DNA from: an uncultured Clostridia bacterium
Lineage (GTDB): Bacteria; Bacillota; Clostridia; Oscillospirales; Oscillospiraceae
Assembly: GCA_946061515.1 (NCBI GenBank)
Contig: CAMGRL010000008.1
Coordinates: 1-62,084, forward strand
Reading direction: 5' to 3'
Length of the DNA stretch: 62,084 nt
The position numbers and the translations under genes are program-made. The notes beneath the pieces are model-generated. The model did not search any database. It was not told where the DNA came from and saw nothing but the letters and a program-made list of their open reading frames with translations. Positions 40,312 to 49,185 of this stretch are shown one piece after another. Each line of letters begins with the position of its first letter. The first letter of the stretch is position 1.

Positions 40312-40854
40312 ATGAAAAAAGCATATAAGGCTCTGGAAAAAATATCTTCTATTTTATTTACAGGTCAAAAAATTGTTTTGATCCTTATGGTAATAGGTAT
40401 TGTTGGCGTTACTATTGCAGATATTTTCTTGCGAATAGTTATTTCAAGAGGTATTGCATGGGCGCAGGAACTGTGTATTGCGCTATTTATGTCTTTGATT
40501 TTTCTTGGGGCAAATATTGCAATAAAAACCGATGGAGAAATTAAGATTGACCTCCTGCACTTTAAAAATAACCACATTCAGACCGCCGTGTTGACAGTCG
40601 CGGACGTCGTATGCCTTGCGATTATTGCATATCTCGTGTATAGCTCGGTTGCATCTGTTCAGAATGTGCTTGTACATCCTCAGAAGCTGGCAACGTTACC
40701 CTTAGATTATGCCATTTTATATATGGTGATGCCGGTGGGTTTTGTCCTTATGTTTATCGATAAAACTGTTGCTGTCTTACGTCGTATATACGACAAAGAT
40801 CTATCGCTCCGACTTCACGAAGAAGCTGTAAAAATGGAAAACAGAGATGAATAA
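40312..40854 (+). CDS. dctQ: TRAP transporter small permease
   Basis: Four-span membrane subunit of 180 residues. Spans lie near residues 12-35, 50-68, 90-110 and 128-148; the DctQ stretch ITIADIFLRIVISRGIAWAQELCI-like segment and FLGANIAIKTDGEIKID are seen. CGGAGG precedes ATG 40312; an in-frame TTG at 40276 is rejected for lack of spacing and family match. It joins DctP and DctM as one Na+-driven uptake system. The gap to dctP is 42 bases and to dctM 43. Confidence 0.9.
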   Translation: MKKAYKALEKISSILFTGQKIVLILMVIGIVGVTIADIFLRIVISRGIAWAQELCIALFMSLIFLGANIAIKTDGEIKIDLLHFKNNHIQTAVLTVADVVCLAIIAYLVYSSVASVQNVLVHPQKLATLPLDYAILYMVMPVGFVLMFIDKTVAVLRRIYDKDLSLRLHEEAVKMENRDE

Positions 40855-40897
40855 GTTCTCTGTGACAGCGGACACAACATAAAATAGGAGGATCAAA

Positions 40898-42181
40898 ATG
40901 AACCCGGCAATAATACTTTTTGTTGTATTTTTTGTAACTTTAGCGGTTGGAATCCCATTTACCTGGTCTATGCTGCTTTCCGTGCTCGCATCGGTTGTAC
41001 TTTCTGGGCAATCCACATCAGCACAGTTTTTTGCAAATAAGATGTATGCGGGCGGTGCAAAATATGCGCTGTTGGCAGTGTTCTTTTTCCTGCTTGCAGG
41101 GGCAATCATGCAGCATGGAGGAATTTCCAAACGTCTTGTAAATTTTGCCCGGGCATGGGTTGGACATCTCGATGGAGGACTATCTATCGTCGTTATAATC
41201 TGTTGTACTTTTTTCGCGGCGCTATCCGGTTCTTCCATTGCGACGACCTGTGCGATCGGTGGTATGTTATATCCTGAATTGGTAAAAGAAGGTTACCCCA
41301 AGGGATATTCTGCGGCGCTCCCGGCGGCAGGAGGCACGTTGGGCATTGTGATCCCGCCCAGTATTGCATTCGTAATTTTTGGTTCAACAATGAACGTGTC
41401 TGTTGGCGCGCTTTTGGTCTCAGGTTTTGTCCCTGGCGTTCTTGCCGGCTTGGCTATGTGTATATATGCTTTTTTGCTTGCTAAAAGAAAACATTTTCCA
41501 AAATCCACCCGGTTTGATTTGAAAATCGCGTTGAAAGAAACAAAGAATGCATTTTGGGCTCTGCTAATGCCGGTCATTATCCTTGGCGGAATCTATACTG
41601 GTTTTTTTACGCCGACGGAGTCTGCTGCGGTTGCCGTCTTTTATGGTCTGATCGTATCTACAGTAATATATAAAGAGCTTTCTTTGAAGAAGATTCTTAA
41701 AATTATGATAGAGTCTGTAAAAAGCAACGCAAATTGTTTGATGTTGATAATGAGCGCTTTGGTTTTCAGCTGGGCAATGACGGTATATAAGGTTCCAGAT
41801 ATGTTTATGAAATTTATGCTGTCTATAACAACATCTAAGGTAACTTTTCTTCTGGCTATGAATGTGCTCTTGCTCGTTCTTGGCATGCTCATGGATACCA
41901 GCGCTATTATTCTTATTGTCGGCCCGCTGCTCTATCCGATTGCAATGCAATATGGAGTCGATCCGGTACATCTGGGCTGTATCATGGTTTTTAATCTGGC
42001 AATTGGACAGGCAACTCCGCCTTTTGGAAGCTGTCTCTTTGCCGGAACGACAGTGACGGACCAAACTGTCATGTCCATCAGCAAATCGGTTTTGCCTTTT
42101 GTTATTATTGAATATGCAGTTGTCCTTTTTATTACGTTTGTCCCAGGCTCAGTGATGAGCTTGGTAAACATGATGTCATGA
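40898..42181 (+). CDS. dctM: TRAP transporter large permease
   Basis: Large membrane subunit of 427 residues with about 12 spans. Family marks include LAGAIMQHGGISKRLVNFA, FAALSGSSIATTCAIGGMLYPE, PAAGGTLGIVIPPSIAFVIFG and QATPPFGSCLF. These inverted-repeat hairpins hold the sodium and substrate sites. AGGAGG precedes the ATG. The stop overlaps an ATG of the next frame, though the amidohydrolase start is set 15 bases further on. Confidence 0.93.
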   Translation: MNPAIILFVVFFVTLAVGIPFTWSMLLSVLASVVLSGQSTSAQFFANKMYAGGAKYALLAVFFFLLAGAIMQHGGISKRLVNFARAWVGHLDGGLSIVVIICCTFFAALSGSSIATTCAIGGMLYPELVKEGYPKGYSAALPAAGGTLGIVIPPSIAFVIFGSTMNVSVGALLVSGFVPGVLAGLAMCIYAFLLAKRKHFPKSTRFDLKIALKETKNAFWALLMPVIILGGIYTGFFTPTESAAVAVFYGLIVSTVIYKELSLKKILKIMIESVKSNANCLMLIMSALVFSWAMTVYKVPDMFMKFMLSITTSKVTFLLAMNVLLLVLGMLMDTSAIILIVGPLLYPIAMQYGVDPVHLGCIMVFNLAIGQATPPFGSCLFAGTTVTDQTVMSISKSVLPFVIIEYAVVLFITFVPGSVMSLVNMMS

Positions 42182-42195
42182 CTAAAGGAGAAAAG

Positions 42196-43395
42196 ATGGC
42201 ATTTAATTACGACTTTATATTAAAAAATGGCCGGATATATAACCCGTCACAGAACGAGGATCGTATCGGAGATCTTTATGTTCGAGGGGGGAAAATTGTA
42301 GAAAAGAATGTATGTCTGGAAGATACGGCAATTAATATTATTGATTGTACAGGAAAATACATACTTCCTGGATTTATAGAGGAACACTCTCACTTCCTGT
42401 ATGACGGAAATAATAACAGCACAAATACAGACTTAATATGTCCACCTTCCGGGGTCACTACAGCTGTTGATGCAGGGACGTCCGGCTTTGCAAACTTTCC
42501 TCTTTTTAATAATGTGATGAAACTCAGGAGCATTACAAATTTTAAAGCATACCTGAATGTAACCCCCTTTGGAATCTTGGATGTCCCGGGAATCCTTGCG
42601 GAGGACGTTGATCCCAAAACGTTCTGCGAGAGAGATATTATCAGAGTATTTGAGAAATATTCTGATACTTTAGTTGGATTAAAGGTACGCATTGACAGGA
42701 CGACATGTCATGCGTATGGATTAGAGCCTGTTAAGGAAACCATCCGCATCGCGGAAAAAATTAAAGCTTGCGGATATCATTGTATGGTAAGTGTCCATGC
42801 TGCTAATGTTCCTGACGATATAGAAATAGAGGATATTGCAGAGCTGCTCCGTCCGGGTGATGTGTTCTGCCACGTTTTTTCTCCTGTCAGATCCTCAGTT
42901 TTTGATAAAAACGGAATTATAAAGGAAAAAATACGGCACGCACAGGAAAGAGGCGTATATATGGATTGCTGTAATGGAAGAGTTCATTGGTCATTTGAAA
43001 ACTATCGCCGCGCGGTAAGTCAGAATTTTTTGCCTGATCTTATAAGCTCAGATGTAACAAGGTTAAGCATGTTTTCCAATCCTGCATTTTCCATATTAAA
43101 TCCGATGAACGCCCTTCTGCAGGTGGGAATGAATGAAAAGGATATATTTAAAGCGGTAACTTTTACAGCGGCAAAAGCGCTCGGAATTCTTGAAGAAGCC
43201 GGTACGCTCGACGTGGGCAAGCCTGCAAACATCGCAATTGTTGATGTTGTAAATGTTGAACATGACATGCGAGACTGGTATGGAGGAGTTGAGCACTGTG
43301 AGAGAATGATTTTGCCGTTGCTTACTATGCGGAATGGAGAAATCGTATTCCGGCAGTATTTCTTCAGAGAAGGTAATTTTTGTATTCCACAGTAA
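42196..43395 (+). CDS. COG3964 (EF_0837/AHA_3915) family amidohydrolase
   Basis: Metal-dependent hydrolase of 399 residues with a binuclear site: His64 and His66 (EEHSH), a lysine at 163 (GLKVR) that is probably carboxylated, His201 (SVHAAN), His226 (CHVFSP) and Asp286 (SSDVTRL). It belongs to the group often annotated as amidohydrolase or dihydroorotase-like. Characterised members deacylate alpha-acyl hydroxy acids, and EF_0837 homologues lie near keto-deoxy-sugar aldolases. AAAGGAG five bases before ATG 42196 sets the start. Within a galactonate cluster it may release a free sugar acid from an acylated or otherwise conjugated precursor; that is inference. Two hairpins separate it from the aldolase. 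Confidence 0.85.
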   Translation: MAFNYDFILKNGRIYNPSQNEDRIGDLYVRGGKIVEKNVCLEDTAINIIDCTGKYILPGFIEEHSHFLYDGNNNSTNTDLICPPSGVTTAVDAGTSGFANFPLFNNVMKLRSITNFKAYLNVTPFGILDVPGILAEDVDPKTFCERDIIRVFEKYSDTLVGLKVRIDRTTCHAYGLEPVKETIRIAEKIKACGYHCMVSVHAANVPDDIEIEDIAELLRPGDVFCHVFSPVRSSVFDKNGIIKEKIRHAQERGVYMDCCNGRVHWSFENYRRAVSQNFLPDLISSDVTRLSMFSNPAFSILNPMNALLQVGMNEKDIFKAVTFTAAKALGILEEAGTLDVGKPANIAIVDVVNVEHDMRDWYGGVEHCERMILPLLTMRNGEIVFRQYFFREGNFCIPQ

Positions 43396-43435
43396 TTAAC
43401 TTTTTAAATATTGCCGGGTAATTTTGACTTGGCAT

Positions 43436-43505
43436 CCCGGAAGAGTATGCGGGACTTTCCGGGCGAGAGGCCATATCTCTTGTCAATTCAGCCAAGAGAT
43501 ATGGC
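43436..43505 (+). promoter_or_regulatory. Pair of intercistronic hairpins
   Basis: CCCGGAA (43436-43442) / TTCCGGG (43457-43463), then GCCATATCTCTTG (43470-43482) / CAAGAGATATGGC (43493-43505), a perfect 13-bp stem with no T-run. They may set mRNA stability or lower readthrough between the amidohydrolase and aldolase genes. Confidence 0.55.
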
Positions 43506-43565
43506 TTGCGGCATTAAGAAGCGCATGAAAACAGGTGAGGCGTAATAAAAACAGGAGTGAGAATT

Positions 43566-44225
43566 GTGAGAGAAGCAATAATAAAGACCGTTTGTGAGGA
43601 AAGGCTTATAGCAATTGTCCGTGGGATCAAAGCGGAAAAGACCCTCAAGGTAGCTGATGCGCTGTATGAAGGCGGTTTTAGACTGATAGAAATAACATTT
43701 GACCAGAGAGATCCTGATAGTTGGAAAACAACAGCGAAAGCTATCTCTATGGTTGCAGAAAAATATGGAGACAGTATGAAAGTTGGAGCAGGCACTGTGG
43801 TTTCCGTATTCCTGACTGAGCTTGCGGCAAAGGCAGGCGCTGAATATATAATTTCTCCTGACCTGAACTTTGAAGTTGTTCACCGGACGAAAGAGCTTGG
43901 ACTTGTATCGATTCCGGGTGTTCTCACCCCTACGGAGATCATGTCAGCCTATAATGCAGGGGCAGATTTTGTGAAGCTGTTTCCTGCTGCAGATCTTGGC
44001 CCGTCTTATGTGAAGGCAGTGCGTGCGCCAATCAGTCATGTGCCGATGCTGGCTGTTGGCGGTATTAATGAGAAAAACCTTGCGTCTTTTCTGGATACAG
44101 GAATTCTCGGAGCAGGGATCGGCGGAAATCTTGTCAACAGGGAATGGATCGAAGCAGGAGAATATAAAAAAATCACCGTATCGGCAAAAAAACTTGTGGA
44201 GATCGTGAAAGGATATGGAAAATGA
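43566..44225 (+). CDS. KDPG/KDPGal-type aldolase
   Basis: Class I aldolase of 219 residues of the Eda/DgoA family, cleaving a 2-keto-3-deoxy-6-phospho-sugar acid to pyruvate and glyceraldehyde-3-phosphate. Seen are IAIVRG, the Glu of LIEITFDQ, GAGTV, SPD, and the Schiff-base Lys in DFVKLFPA, with GGIN following. The replacement of the usual TLRTP or TFTVP by TFDQRDPDSW is notable and resembles the aldolases paired with COG3964 hydrolases. Start is GTG 43566 with AGGAG eight bases upstream; GTG 43557 overlaps that site. The stop overlaps the kinase ATG (ATGA). Confidence 0.9.
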   Translation: MREAIIKTVCEERLIAIVRGIKAEKTLKVADALYEGGFRLIEITFDQRDPDSWKTTAKAISMVAEKYGDSMKVGAGTVVSVFLTELAAKAGAEYIISPDLNFEVVHRTKELGLVSIPGVLTPTEIMSAYNAGADFVKLFPAADLGPSYVKAVRAPISHVPMLAVGGINEKNLASFLDTGILGAGIGGNLVNREWIEAGEYKKITVSAKKLVEIVKGYGK

Positions 44226-45241
44226 GAGTCGTTACTTTTGGCGAAATAATGATGCGGCTGAATCCCGAAGGATATGGAAGATTCGTGCAGGCTGAAAAGT
44301 TTGAAGTGAGTTATGCTGGCGGAGAGGCAAATGTTGCAGTTTCTCTGGCAAATTATGGTGTGGATGCGGCTTTCGTCAGCAAGTTGCCGGCTCATGAGAT
44401 TGGGCAGTGTGCAATAAATGAACTGCGCCGCTTCGGGGTAGATACGGGTTCAATCGTTCGGGGAGGGGACAGGCTCGGTATCTATTTCGTTGAAAAGGGT
44501 GCGTCTCAGCGCGCGTCAAAGGTTATCTATGACCGGGCAAACTCGTCGATAGCTTTGGCTGAACCCTCTGATTTTGATTGGGGAAAAATTTTCGCTGGGG
44601 CAGATTGGTTCCATTTTACAGGCATTACACCGGCGCTAGGCGGCAGCCTTCCTGAGATATGCCTGGAGGCCTGCAAAACAGCGAAAGCAAAGGGAATCAC
44701 TGTGAGCTGCGACTTGAACTACCGTAAAAAGCTTTGGAGCTGTGAAGAAGCAGGCAGATGTATGTCCCGGCTTATGCCCTATGTTGATGTATGTATTGCC
44801 AATGAAGAAGACGCCAAAGATGTTTTTGGAGTAGAAGCGCAAAATACCGATATCGACAGCGGTGAACTTGACTACAATGGATATATAAGTGTTGCACGCC
44901 AGCTTTCTGAACGTTTTGCGTTTGAGAAGGTTGCAATTACTCTGCGCGGAAGTATATCTGCCAATGATAATAACTGGGCTGGAATGCTATATTCTCAAGG
45001 AAATGCATGGTTCTCTCCCACCTACCAAATTCATATTGTAGACCGTGTAGGCGGCGGTGACAGTTTTGGAGGGGGACTGATATATGCCTTGCTCAGTGGC
45101 AATAATGACCAGGAGGCCATCAATTTTGCAACAGCAGCGTCTTGCCTGAAGCACAGCATTGAGCATGATTTCAATCTGGTGTCCGTAAGCGAGGTAAGAT
45201 CTCTCGCGGAGGGCAATACCTCCGGTCGGGTACAGAGATAA
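44222..45241 (+). CDS. kdgK: PfkB family 2-keto-3-deoxy-sugar kinase
   Basis: Ribokinase-fold kinase of 339 residues that should phosphorylate the 2-keto-3-deoxy acid formed by dgoD. Seen are TFGEIMMRLNPEG, YAGGEANVAVSLANYG (PfkB signature 1), CDLNYRKKLW, ANEEDAKDVFG, and RVGGGDSFGGGLIYAL containing the catalytic Asp (signature 2). E. coli uses an unrelated DgoK for this step, so a KdgK-type kinase here is a non-orthologous replacement. It is the last gene of the cluster; a hairpin lies 80 bases downstream. Confidence 0.9.
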   Translation: MRVVTFGEIMMRLNPEGYGRFVQAEKFEVSYAGGEANVAVSLANYGVDAAFVSKLPAHEIGQCAINELRRFGVDTGSIVRGGDRLGIYFVEKGASQRASKVIYDRANSSIALAEPSDFDWGKIFAGADWFHFTGITPALGGSLPEICLEACKTAKAKGITVSCDLNYRKKLWSCEEAGRCMSRLMPYVDVCIANEEDAKDVFGVEAQNTDIDSGELDYNGYISVARQLSERFAFEKVAITLRGSISANDNNWAGMLYSQGNAWFSPTYQIHIVDRVGGGDSFGGGLIYALLSGNNDQEAINFATAASCLKHSIEHDFNLVSVSEVRSLAEGNTSGRVQR

Positions 45242-45320
45242 CATCCTTGATTTTGCAGTAGAATTTTCCCAGCAATCAATAATTATTTGCACCATTCGAC
45301 AAATTTTCCCTCTAATGCGT

Positions 45321-45370
45321 CAAAGAATCCCATATTCAGGAACAAAAAGTCCTGATTATGGGATTCTTTG
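45321..45370. terminator. Compound hairpin at end of AT-rich block
   Basis: CAAAGAATCCCAT (45321-45333) pairs perfectly with ATGGGATTCTTTG (45358-45370), with inner TCAGGA/TCCTGA. It lies between the convergent kinase and DUF255 genes. It has the same AAGAATCCC...GGGATTCTT arms as 36945-36992. Confidence 0.8.
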
Positions 45371-45396
45371 CTGTATTCAAAATGCCGTTAAATCTC

Positions 45397-47382
45397 TTAC
45401 AGATCCGTTAATGGAAGCTGACACACGCCATTGGCGCAGAGGTAGAAGGCGGCTTTGCCGTCTTTGGGGGCGTAGTCCGCGGTGAAGGGGGCGGCCTGGG
45501 CAAGCGCGCCGGCGTTGAACGGCGTTTTCAGCAGGACGCTCAGCTCCGGGGCGTATTTTCCGGTGACGGTTTTCAGCATCTCCGGCACATCCTCGCCGGA
45601 GGCGGCGCAGATCAGCTCCCGGGTGGGATAGACCTCGTCCATCAGCGCGCACAGGGCAAAGGCGCAGCCTGCAGGATAGCGGTTCAGGTTGGCGCAGATA
45701 AAGCTCAGCTGCTTTTCCCGCTCCTCCCGCCATTTGACCTCCGCCGTCAGCCGCCAGAGCTGGCTGAACAGCACCGCCGCCGCGCTGTTGCCCGAGGGCA
45801 TGGCCCCGTCGAAGATCTCCTTGGGGCGGACGATCAGCGCCTCCGCGTCTTCGGCGGTGCGGAAGAAGCCGCCGCCTTTTTCGTCGGCAAAGCGGTCGGG
45901 AATCTGCTCTGCCAGCTCCCTGGCCAGAAGGATGTGGGCTGGGTCAAAGTCCGCTCGGTACAGTTCCAGCAGGCCCAGAGCATAATAGGCGTAATCGTCC
46001 AGCTGGGCGGGGAGCCTTGCCTCCCCCCGGCAGTATACCGCCTTCAGCTGTGCCCCGCGGCCCAGCTCTTTTTCCATAAACGCCGCCAGCTCTTTTGCCG
46101 CACGCAGGTATTTCTCCTCGCCGAAGGCCCAGGCTGCCCGGGACAGGGCCATCAGCATCAGCCCGTTCCAGCCGGTGAGCACCTTGTCGTCCAGGCCCAG
46201 GGCCATCCGCTCCCGGCGGTAATCCAGCAGCTTTTCCCGGAATTCCCCGTAGCCCTCGGGCAGCAGGTTCCAGCGGGTGTTCAGCAGCAGGTTGGGAATG
46301 CTTTTTCCCTGGAAATTGCCCTCCTCGGTGATGTCGTAGCACTCGCAGAAGTGCCGTCCGGCGTCTTCACCCAGCACGGACTTGACCTGTGCGGGGCTGA
46401 AGAGATAGTATGCGCCCTCGCCCCCCTCGCTGTCCGCGTCCTGGCCGCTGAAAAAGCCGCCCTTTTCGTGGCGCAGCTCCCGGATGCAGTAGTCCAGGGT
46501 GCTCTCCGCCACAGTGCGGTACAGGGCCATGTGCCCGTCCTGCCAGGCCTCGGTATAGGCCAGGGCCAGCAGGGCGTTATCATACAGGGTCTTTTCAAAA
46601 TGGGGGGCCAGCCACTCCCGGTCAGTGGAATAGCGGGCAAAGCCGCCGCCGAAGTGGTCGTAAATTCCGCCCTTATACATCTGCCGCAGGGTGTTTTCCA
46701 CCTGAAGCCTTGCACTCTTTTCCCCGCTGAGAGCGGCGTAGCGCAGCAGGAAGATCAGGTTGTGGGCGGAGGGGAATTTGGGCGCGGAGCCGAAGCCGCC
46801 GTACTCCGCGTCATAGGAGTCCGCCAGCTGCTTTGCCGCCCGCCGGATATCCTCCTCGCCGGGGAAGCTGGTTTTTCCACCGCTTTGGCGGCTCAGATAG
46901 GCGGTGATGTCGTTTCCGGTGCGGATAAGCTCCTCCCGGCCGTTTTTCCAGCGGGAGGCCACGGCGTACAGCAGAGAAAGCAGCCCCGCCTGCCGGCCCA
47001 TGTTGTTTTTCGGCAGATAGGTGGCGGCGAAAAAGGGCTTTTGCTCCGGCGTCATGATGATGGTGAGAGGCCAGCCGCCGCTGCCGGTCATGGCGGTGCA
47101 GACCTGCATGTAAACCGCGTCCACGTCCGGCCGCTCCTCCCGGTCCACCTTCACCGGGATGAAGCTCCGGTTCAAAATCTCCGCCACCTGCCCATCCTCA
47201 AAGGACTCGTGGGCCATCACATGGCACCAGTGACAGGTGGAATAGCCTATGCTGAGAAAAACGGGCTTGTCCTCCCGCTTTGCCCGCTGAAAAGCCTCCT
47301 CACACCAGGGGTACCAGTCCACCGGGTTTTCCCCGTGCTGGCGCAGATAGGGGGAGCTTTCTTTTGCCAATCTGTTGCTCAT
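45397..47382 (-). CDS. DUF255 thioredoxin-domain protein (YyaL-like)
   Basis: A 661-residue protein of the YyaL/SSP411 family. An N-terminal thioredoxin fold (residues ~1-170) has CHWC in [20 protein letters not shown] and VDREERPD; the rest is an (alpha/alpha)6 barrel resembling GlcNAc 2-epimerases, with ENPVDWYPW at the start and [13 protein letters not shown] later. The biochemical role is unknown. ATG 47382 has GGAGG seven bases upstream. The frame stays open upstream of this start, but that part is the shadow of the divergent TPR gene. Base composition is again GC-rich, so the AT-rich block ends before it. Confidence 0.92.
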   Translation of the reverse strand: MSNRLAKESSPYLRQHGENPVDWYPWCEEAFQRAKREDKPVFLSIGYSTCHWCHVMAHESFEDGQVAEILNRSFIPVKVDREERPDVDAVYMQVCTAMTGSGGWPLTIIMTPEQKPFFAATYLPKNNMGRQAGLLSLLYAVASRWKNGREELIRTGNDITAYLSRQSGGKTSFPGEEDIRRAAKQLADSYDAEYGGFGSAPKFPSAHNLIFLLRYAALSGEKSARLQVENTLRQMYKGGIYDHFGGGFARYSTDREWLAPHFEKTLYDNALLALAYTEAWQDGHMALYRTVAESTLDYCIRELRHEKGGFFSGQDADSEGGEGAYYLFSPAQVKSVLGEDAGRHFCECYDITEEGNFQGKSIPNLLLNTRWNLLPEGYGEFREKLLDYRRERMALGLDDKVLTGWNGLMLMALSRAAWAFGEEKYLRAAKELAAFMEKELGRGAQLKAVYCRGEARLPAQLDDYAYYALGLLELYRADFDPAHILLARELAEQIPDRFADEKGGGFFRTAEDAEALIVRPKEIFDGAMPSGNSAAAVLFSQLWRLTAEVKWREEREKQLSFICANLNRYPAGCAFALCALMDEVYPTRELICAASGEDVPEMLKTVTGKYAPELSVLLKTPFNAGALAQAAPFTADYAPKDGKAAFYLCANGVCQLPLTDL

Positions 47383-47397
47383 GCTACAGCCTCCAAC

Positions 47398-47460
47398 TTG
47401 CTTTTTTGCTATTTTCTGCATATAATATACTATTATACACCTTAGAAAAAGAAAGGGCAA
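47398..47460. promoter_or_regulatory. Overlapping divergent promoters
   Basis: Plus strand: TTGCTT (47398-47403), 17 bases, TATAAT (47421-47426), for the TPR gene. Minus strand: TTGCCC (47455-47460), 17 bases, TATAAT (47432-47437), for the DUF255 gene. The -10 boxes are five bases apart and each start point falls in or near the other promoter, so simultaneous occupancy is impossible. Confidence 0.75.
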
Positions 47461-47466
47461 TCTCTG

Positions 47467-48273
47467 ATGGAACCTGTATGCTGCTTTGACGCGAGAGAAT
47501 ATACCGGCGTGCCGGACAACCGCCCCTGCCCCCGGGCGCTGGACGTGCCGCAGGTCATCCGGGAGCTGGACGCGCTCTATGAACAGGGCCGGGAGAGCGA
47601 GGCGGAGCGCTTCCTGGAAGAAAAGCGGGAAAAAGCCGCCCAGGCCGGGGATTGGCGGGGTGAGCTGAGTATGCTCAGCGAGCTGATGGGCCAGTACCGC
47701 CGCAGCAAAAATGAGGAAAAGGGCCTCATGGCCGTGGAGGACGGGCTTCGGCTCATCCGGGAACACAACATGGGCCAGACCCTGTCCGGCGCCACCGTTA
47801 TGCTCAACGCCGCCACCACCATGAAGTGCTTCGGCCAGGCGGAGGCGTCCATCCCGATGTTCTCCCATGTCTGCCGGGTATATGCCCAGAACCTGGACCC
47901 CATGGACTACCGCTTTGCCGGGCTTTACAACAACATGGCCCTGTCCTGCGCTGACGCGGGGCATTATGAGGAGGCGGAGCGCTATTATAAGCTGGCTATG
48001 GAGATCATGGCGCATCTGCCCGCCGGGGAAAACGAGATCGCCGTGACCCTCTGCAACATGGCGGAGCTGTATGACCGGCAGGACCATGAGGACCGGCGGA
48101 TCGGCCAGTGCATGGAGCGGGCCTGGGACTGTCTGAACACCCCGGGGCTGCCCCGGGACGGCTATCACGCCTTCAGCATCTCCAAGTGCGCCCCCAGCTT
48201 TGACTATTTCGGCTATTTCCTCTGGGCAAAGGAGCTGAAGGAAAGGGCGGAGAAGATCTATGCGGGGACTTGA
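47467..48273 (+). CDS. Tetratricopeptide repeat protein
   Basis: A 268-residue helical protein with TPR-like repeats: the clearest is [27 protein letters not shown] at about residues 155-182, and others run from residue 70 to 220. No span or signal peptide. The N-terminus [22 protein letters not shown] is unusual and cysteine-containing. It overlaps the DUF4037 gene by 14 bases, so the pair probably forms a complex or acts on one target. TPRs give protein contact rather than catalysis. GAAAGGG precedes the ATG. Confidence 0.8.
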   Translation: MEPVCCFDAREYTGVPDNRPCPRALDVPQVIRELDALYEQGRESEAERFLEEKREKAAQAGDWRGELSMLSELMGQYRRSKNEEKGLMAVEDGLRLIREHNMGQTLSGATVMLNAATTMKCFGQAEASIPMFSHVCRVYAQNLDPMDYRFAGLYNNMALSCADAGHYEEAERYYKLAMEIMAHLPAGENEIAVTLCNMAELYDRQDHEDRRIGQCMERAWDCLNTPGLPRDGYHAFSISKCAPSFDYFGYFLWAKELKERAEKIYAGT

Positions 48274-49183
48274 AGAGGCCAGAGCCTTTTACGCCGAGCA
48301 GGGGGCGGAGATGATCCGCAGCCGCTTTCCCGCCGATGAGGGCCGTATCGCCGTGGGCCTTGCGGGCCACGGCTCGGAGTGCTTCGGCTTTGACGATGAA
48401 CTCTCCCGGGACCACGATTTTCAGCGGGGCTTCTGTCTCTGGATCGACGATGAGGCGGATATTGAAATCGGCGTTTCCCTCTCCCGGGCTTACCGGGAGC
48501 TGACAGGCGGAAAGGCCGGGGAGCGCAGCGCCCTGGGGGAGAAGTCCCTGGGCGTACGGCGGATCAGCGACTTTTACCGCCGCTATACCGGCTCTCCCGG
48601 CGCGCCGGAGTGCTGGCAGCAGTGGATGAGCCTGCCTTCCTGGGCCCTGGCGGAGGCCACCAACGGCCAGGTCTGGCGGGACGATCAGGGGAAATTTTCC
48701 GGAATCAGGGAGACCCTTCTCCATGGGATGCCCGAGGACGTGCGGAAAAAGAAGCTGGCCGCCGGCTGTGCGCTGATGGCCCAGTCCGGGCAGTATAATT
48801 ACCGCCGCTGCCTGGGCCACGGGGAGGAGGGGGCCGCCATGCTGGCCATGGGGGAGTTTGTGAACGCCGCCTGTTCTGTCATTTACCTTCTCAACCGCGC
48901 CCACATGCCCTACTATAAATGGCAGCTGCGGGGCATGGCGGCCCTGCCCCTGCTGGGAGAGATGAAGGACGCCCTGGAATTTCTGTTGACCGGCCCCAAC
49001 GACAAGGAGGGGAGCGGCCTGAAAAGCGCCGTCATCGAGGATATCTGCGCCGCCGTCATCGGTCAGCTGCAAAAGCAGGGGCTGAGCTGCGGAAACTGGG
49101 ACTATCTGGAGCCTCACGCGCTCCATATTATGGAACACATCGAAAACCCGGAGATCCGGGCCATGCATGTAATGGAGGGATAA
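48260..49183 (+). CDS. DUF4037 nucleotidyltransferase-like protein
   Basis: A 307-residue protein recognised as DUF4037. The N-terminal part has a minimal nucleotidyltransferase core: [22 protein letters not shown], with the G-S and D-x-D-like acidic pattern expected to bind metal, then a helical C-terminal DUF4037 region with [22 protein letters not shown]. The target of transfer is unknown; antibiotic, tRNA and protein modifiers use this fold. It overlaps the TPR gene and is followed after two bases by a metallo-hydrolase, so three genes share a transcript. Confidence 0.82.
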   Translation: MRGLEEARAFYAEQGAEMIRSRFPADEGRIAVGLAGHGSECFGFDDELSRDHDFQRGFCLWIDDEADIEIGVSLSRAYRELTGGKAGERSALGEKSLGVRRISDFYRRYTGSPGAPECWQQWMSLPSWALAEATNGQVWRDDQGKFSGIRETLLHGMPEDVRKKKLAAGCALMAQSGQYNYRRCLGHGEEGAAMLAMGEFVNAACSVIYLLNRAHMPYYKWQLRGMAALPLLGEMKDALEFLLTGPNDKEGSGLKSAVIEDICAAVIGQLQKQGLSCGNWDYLEPHALHIMEHIENPEIRAMHVMEG

Positions 49184-49185
49184 AG

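Noticed and set aside
47383-48168. Upstream extension of the DUF255 protein
   Set aside because: It is antisense to the TPR gene and would span both divergent promoters; GGAGG before ATG 47382 gives the start.
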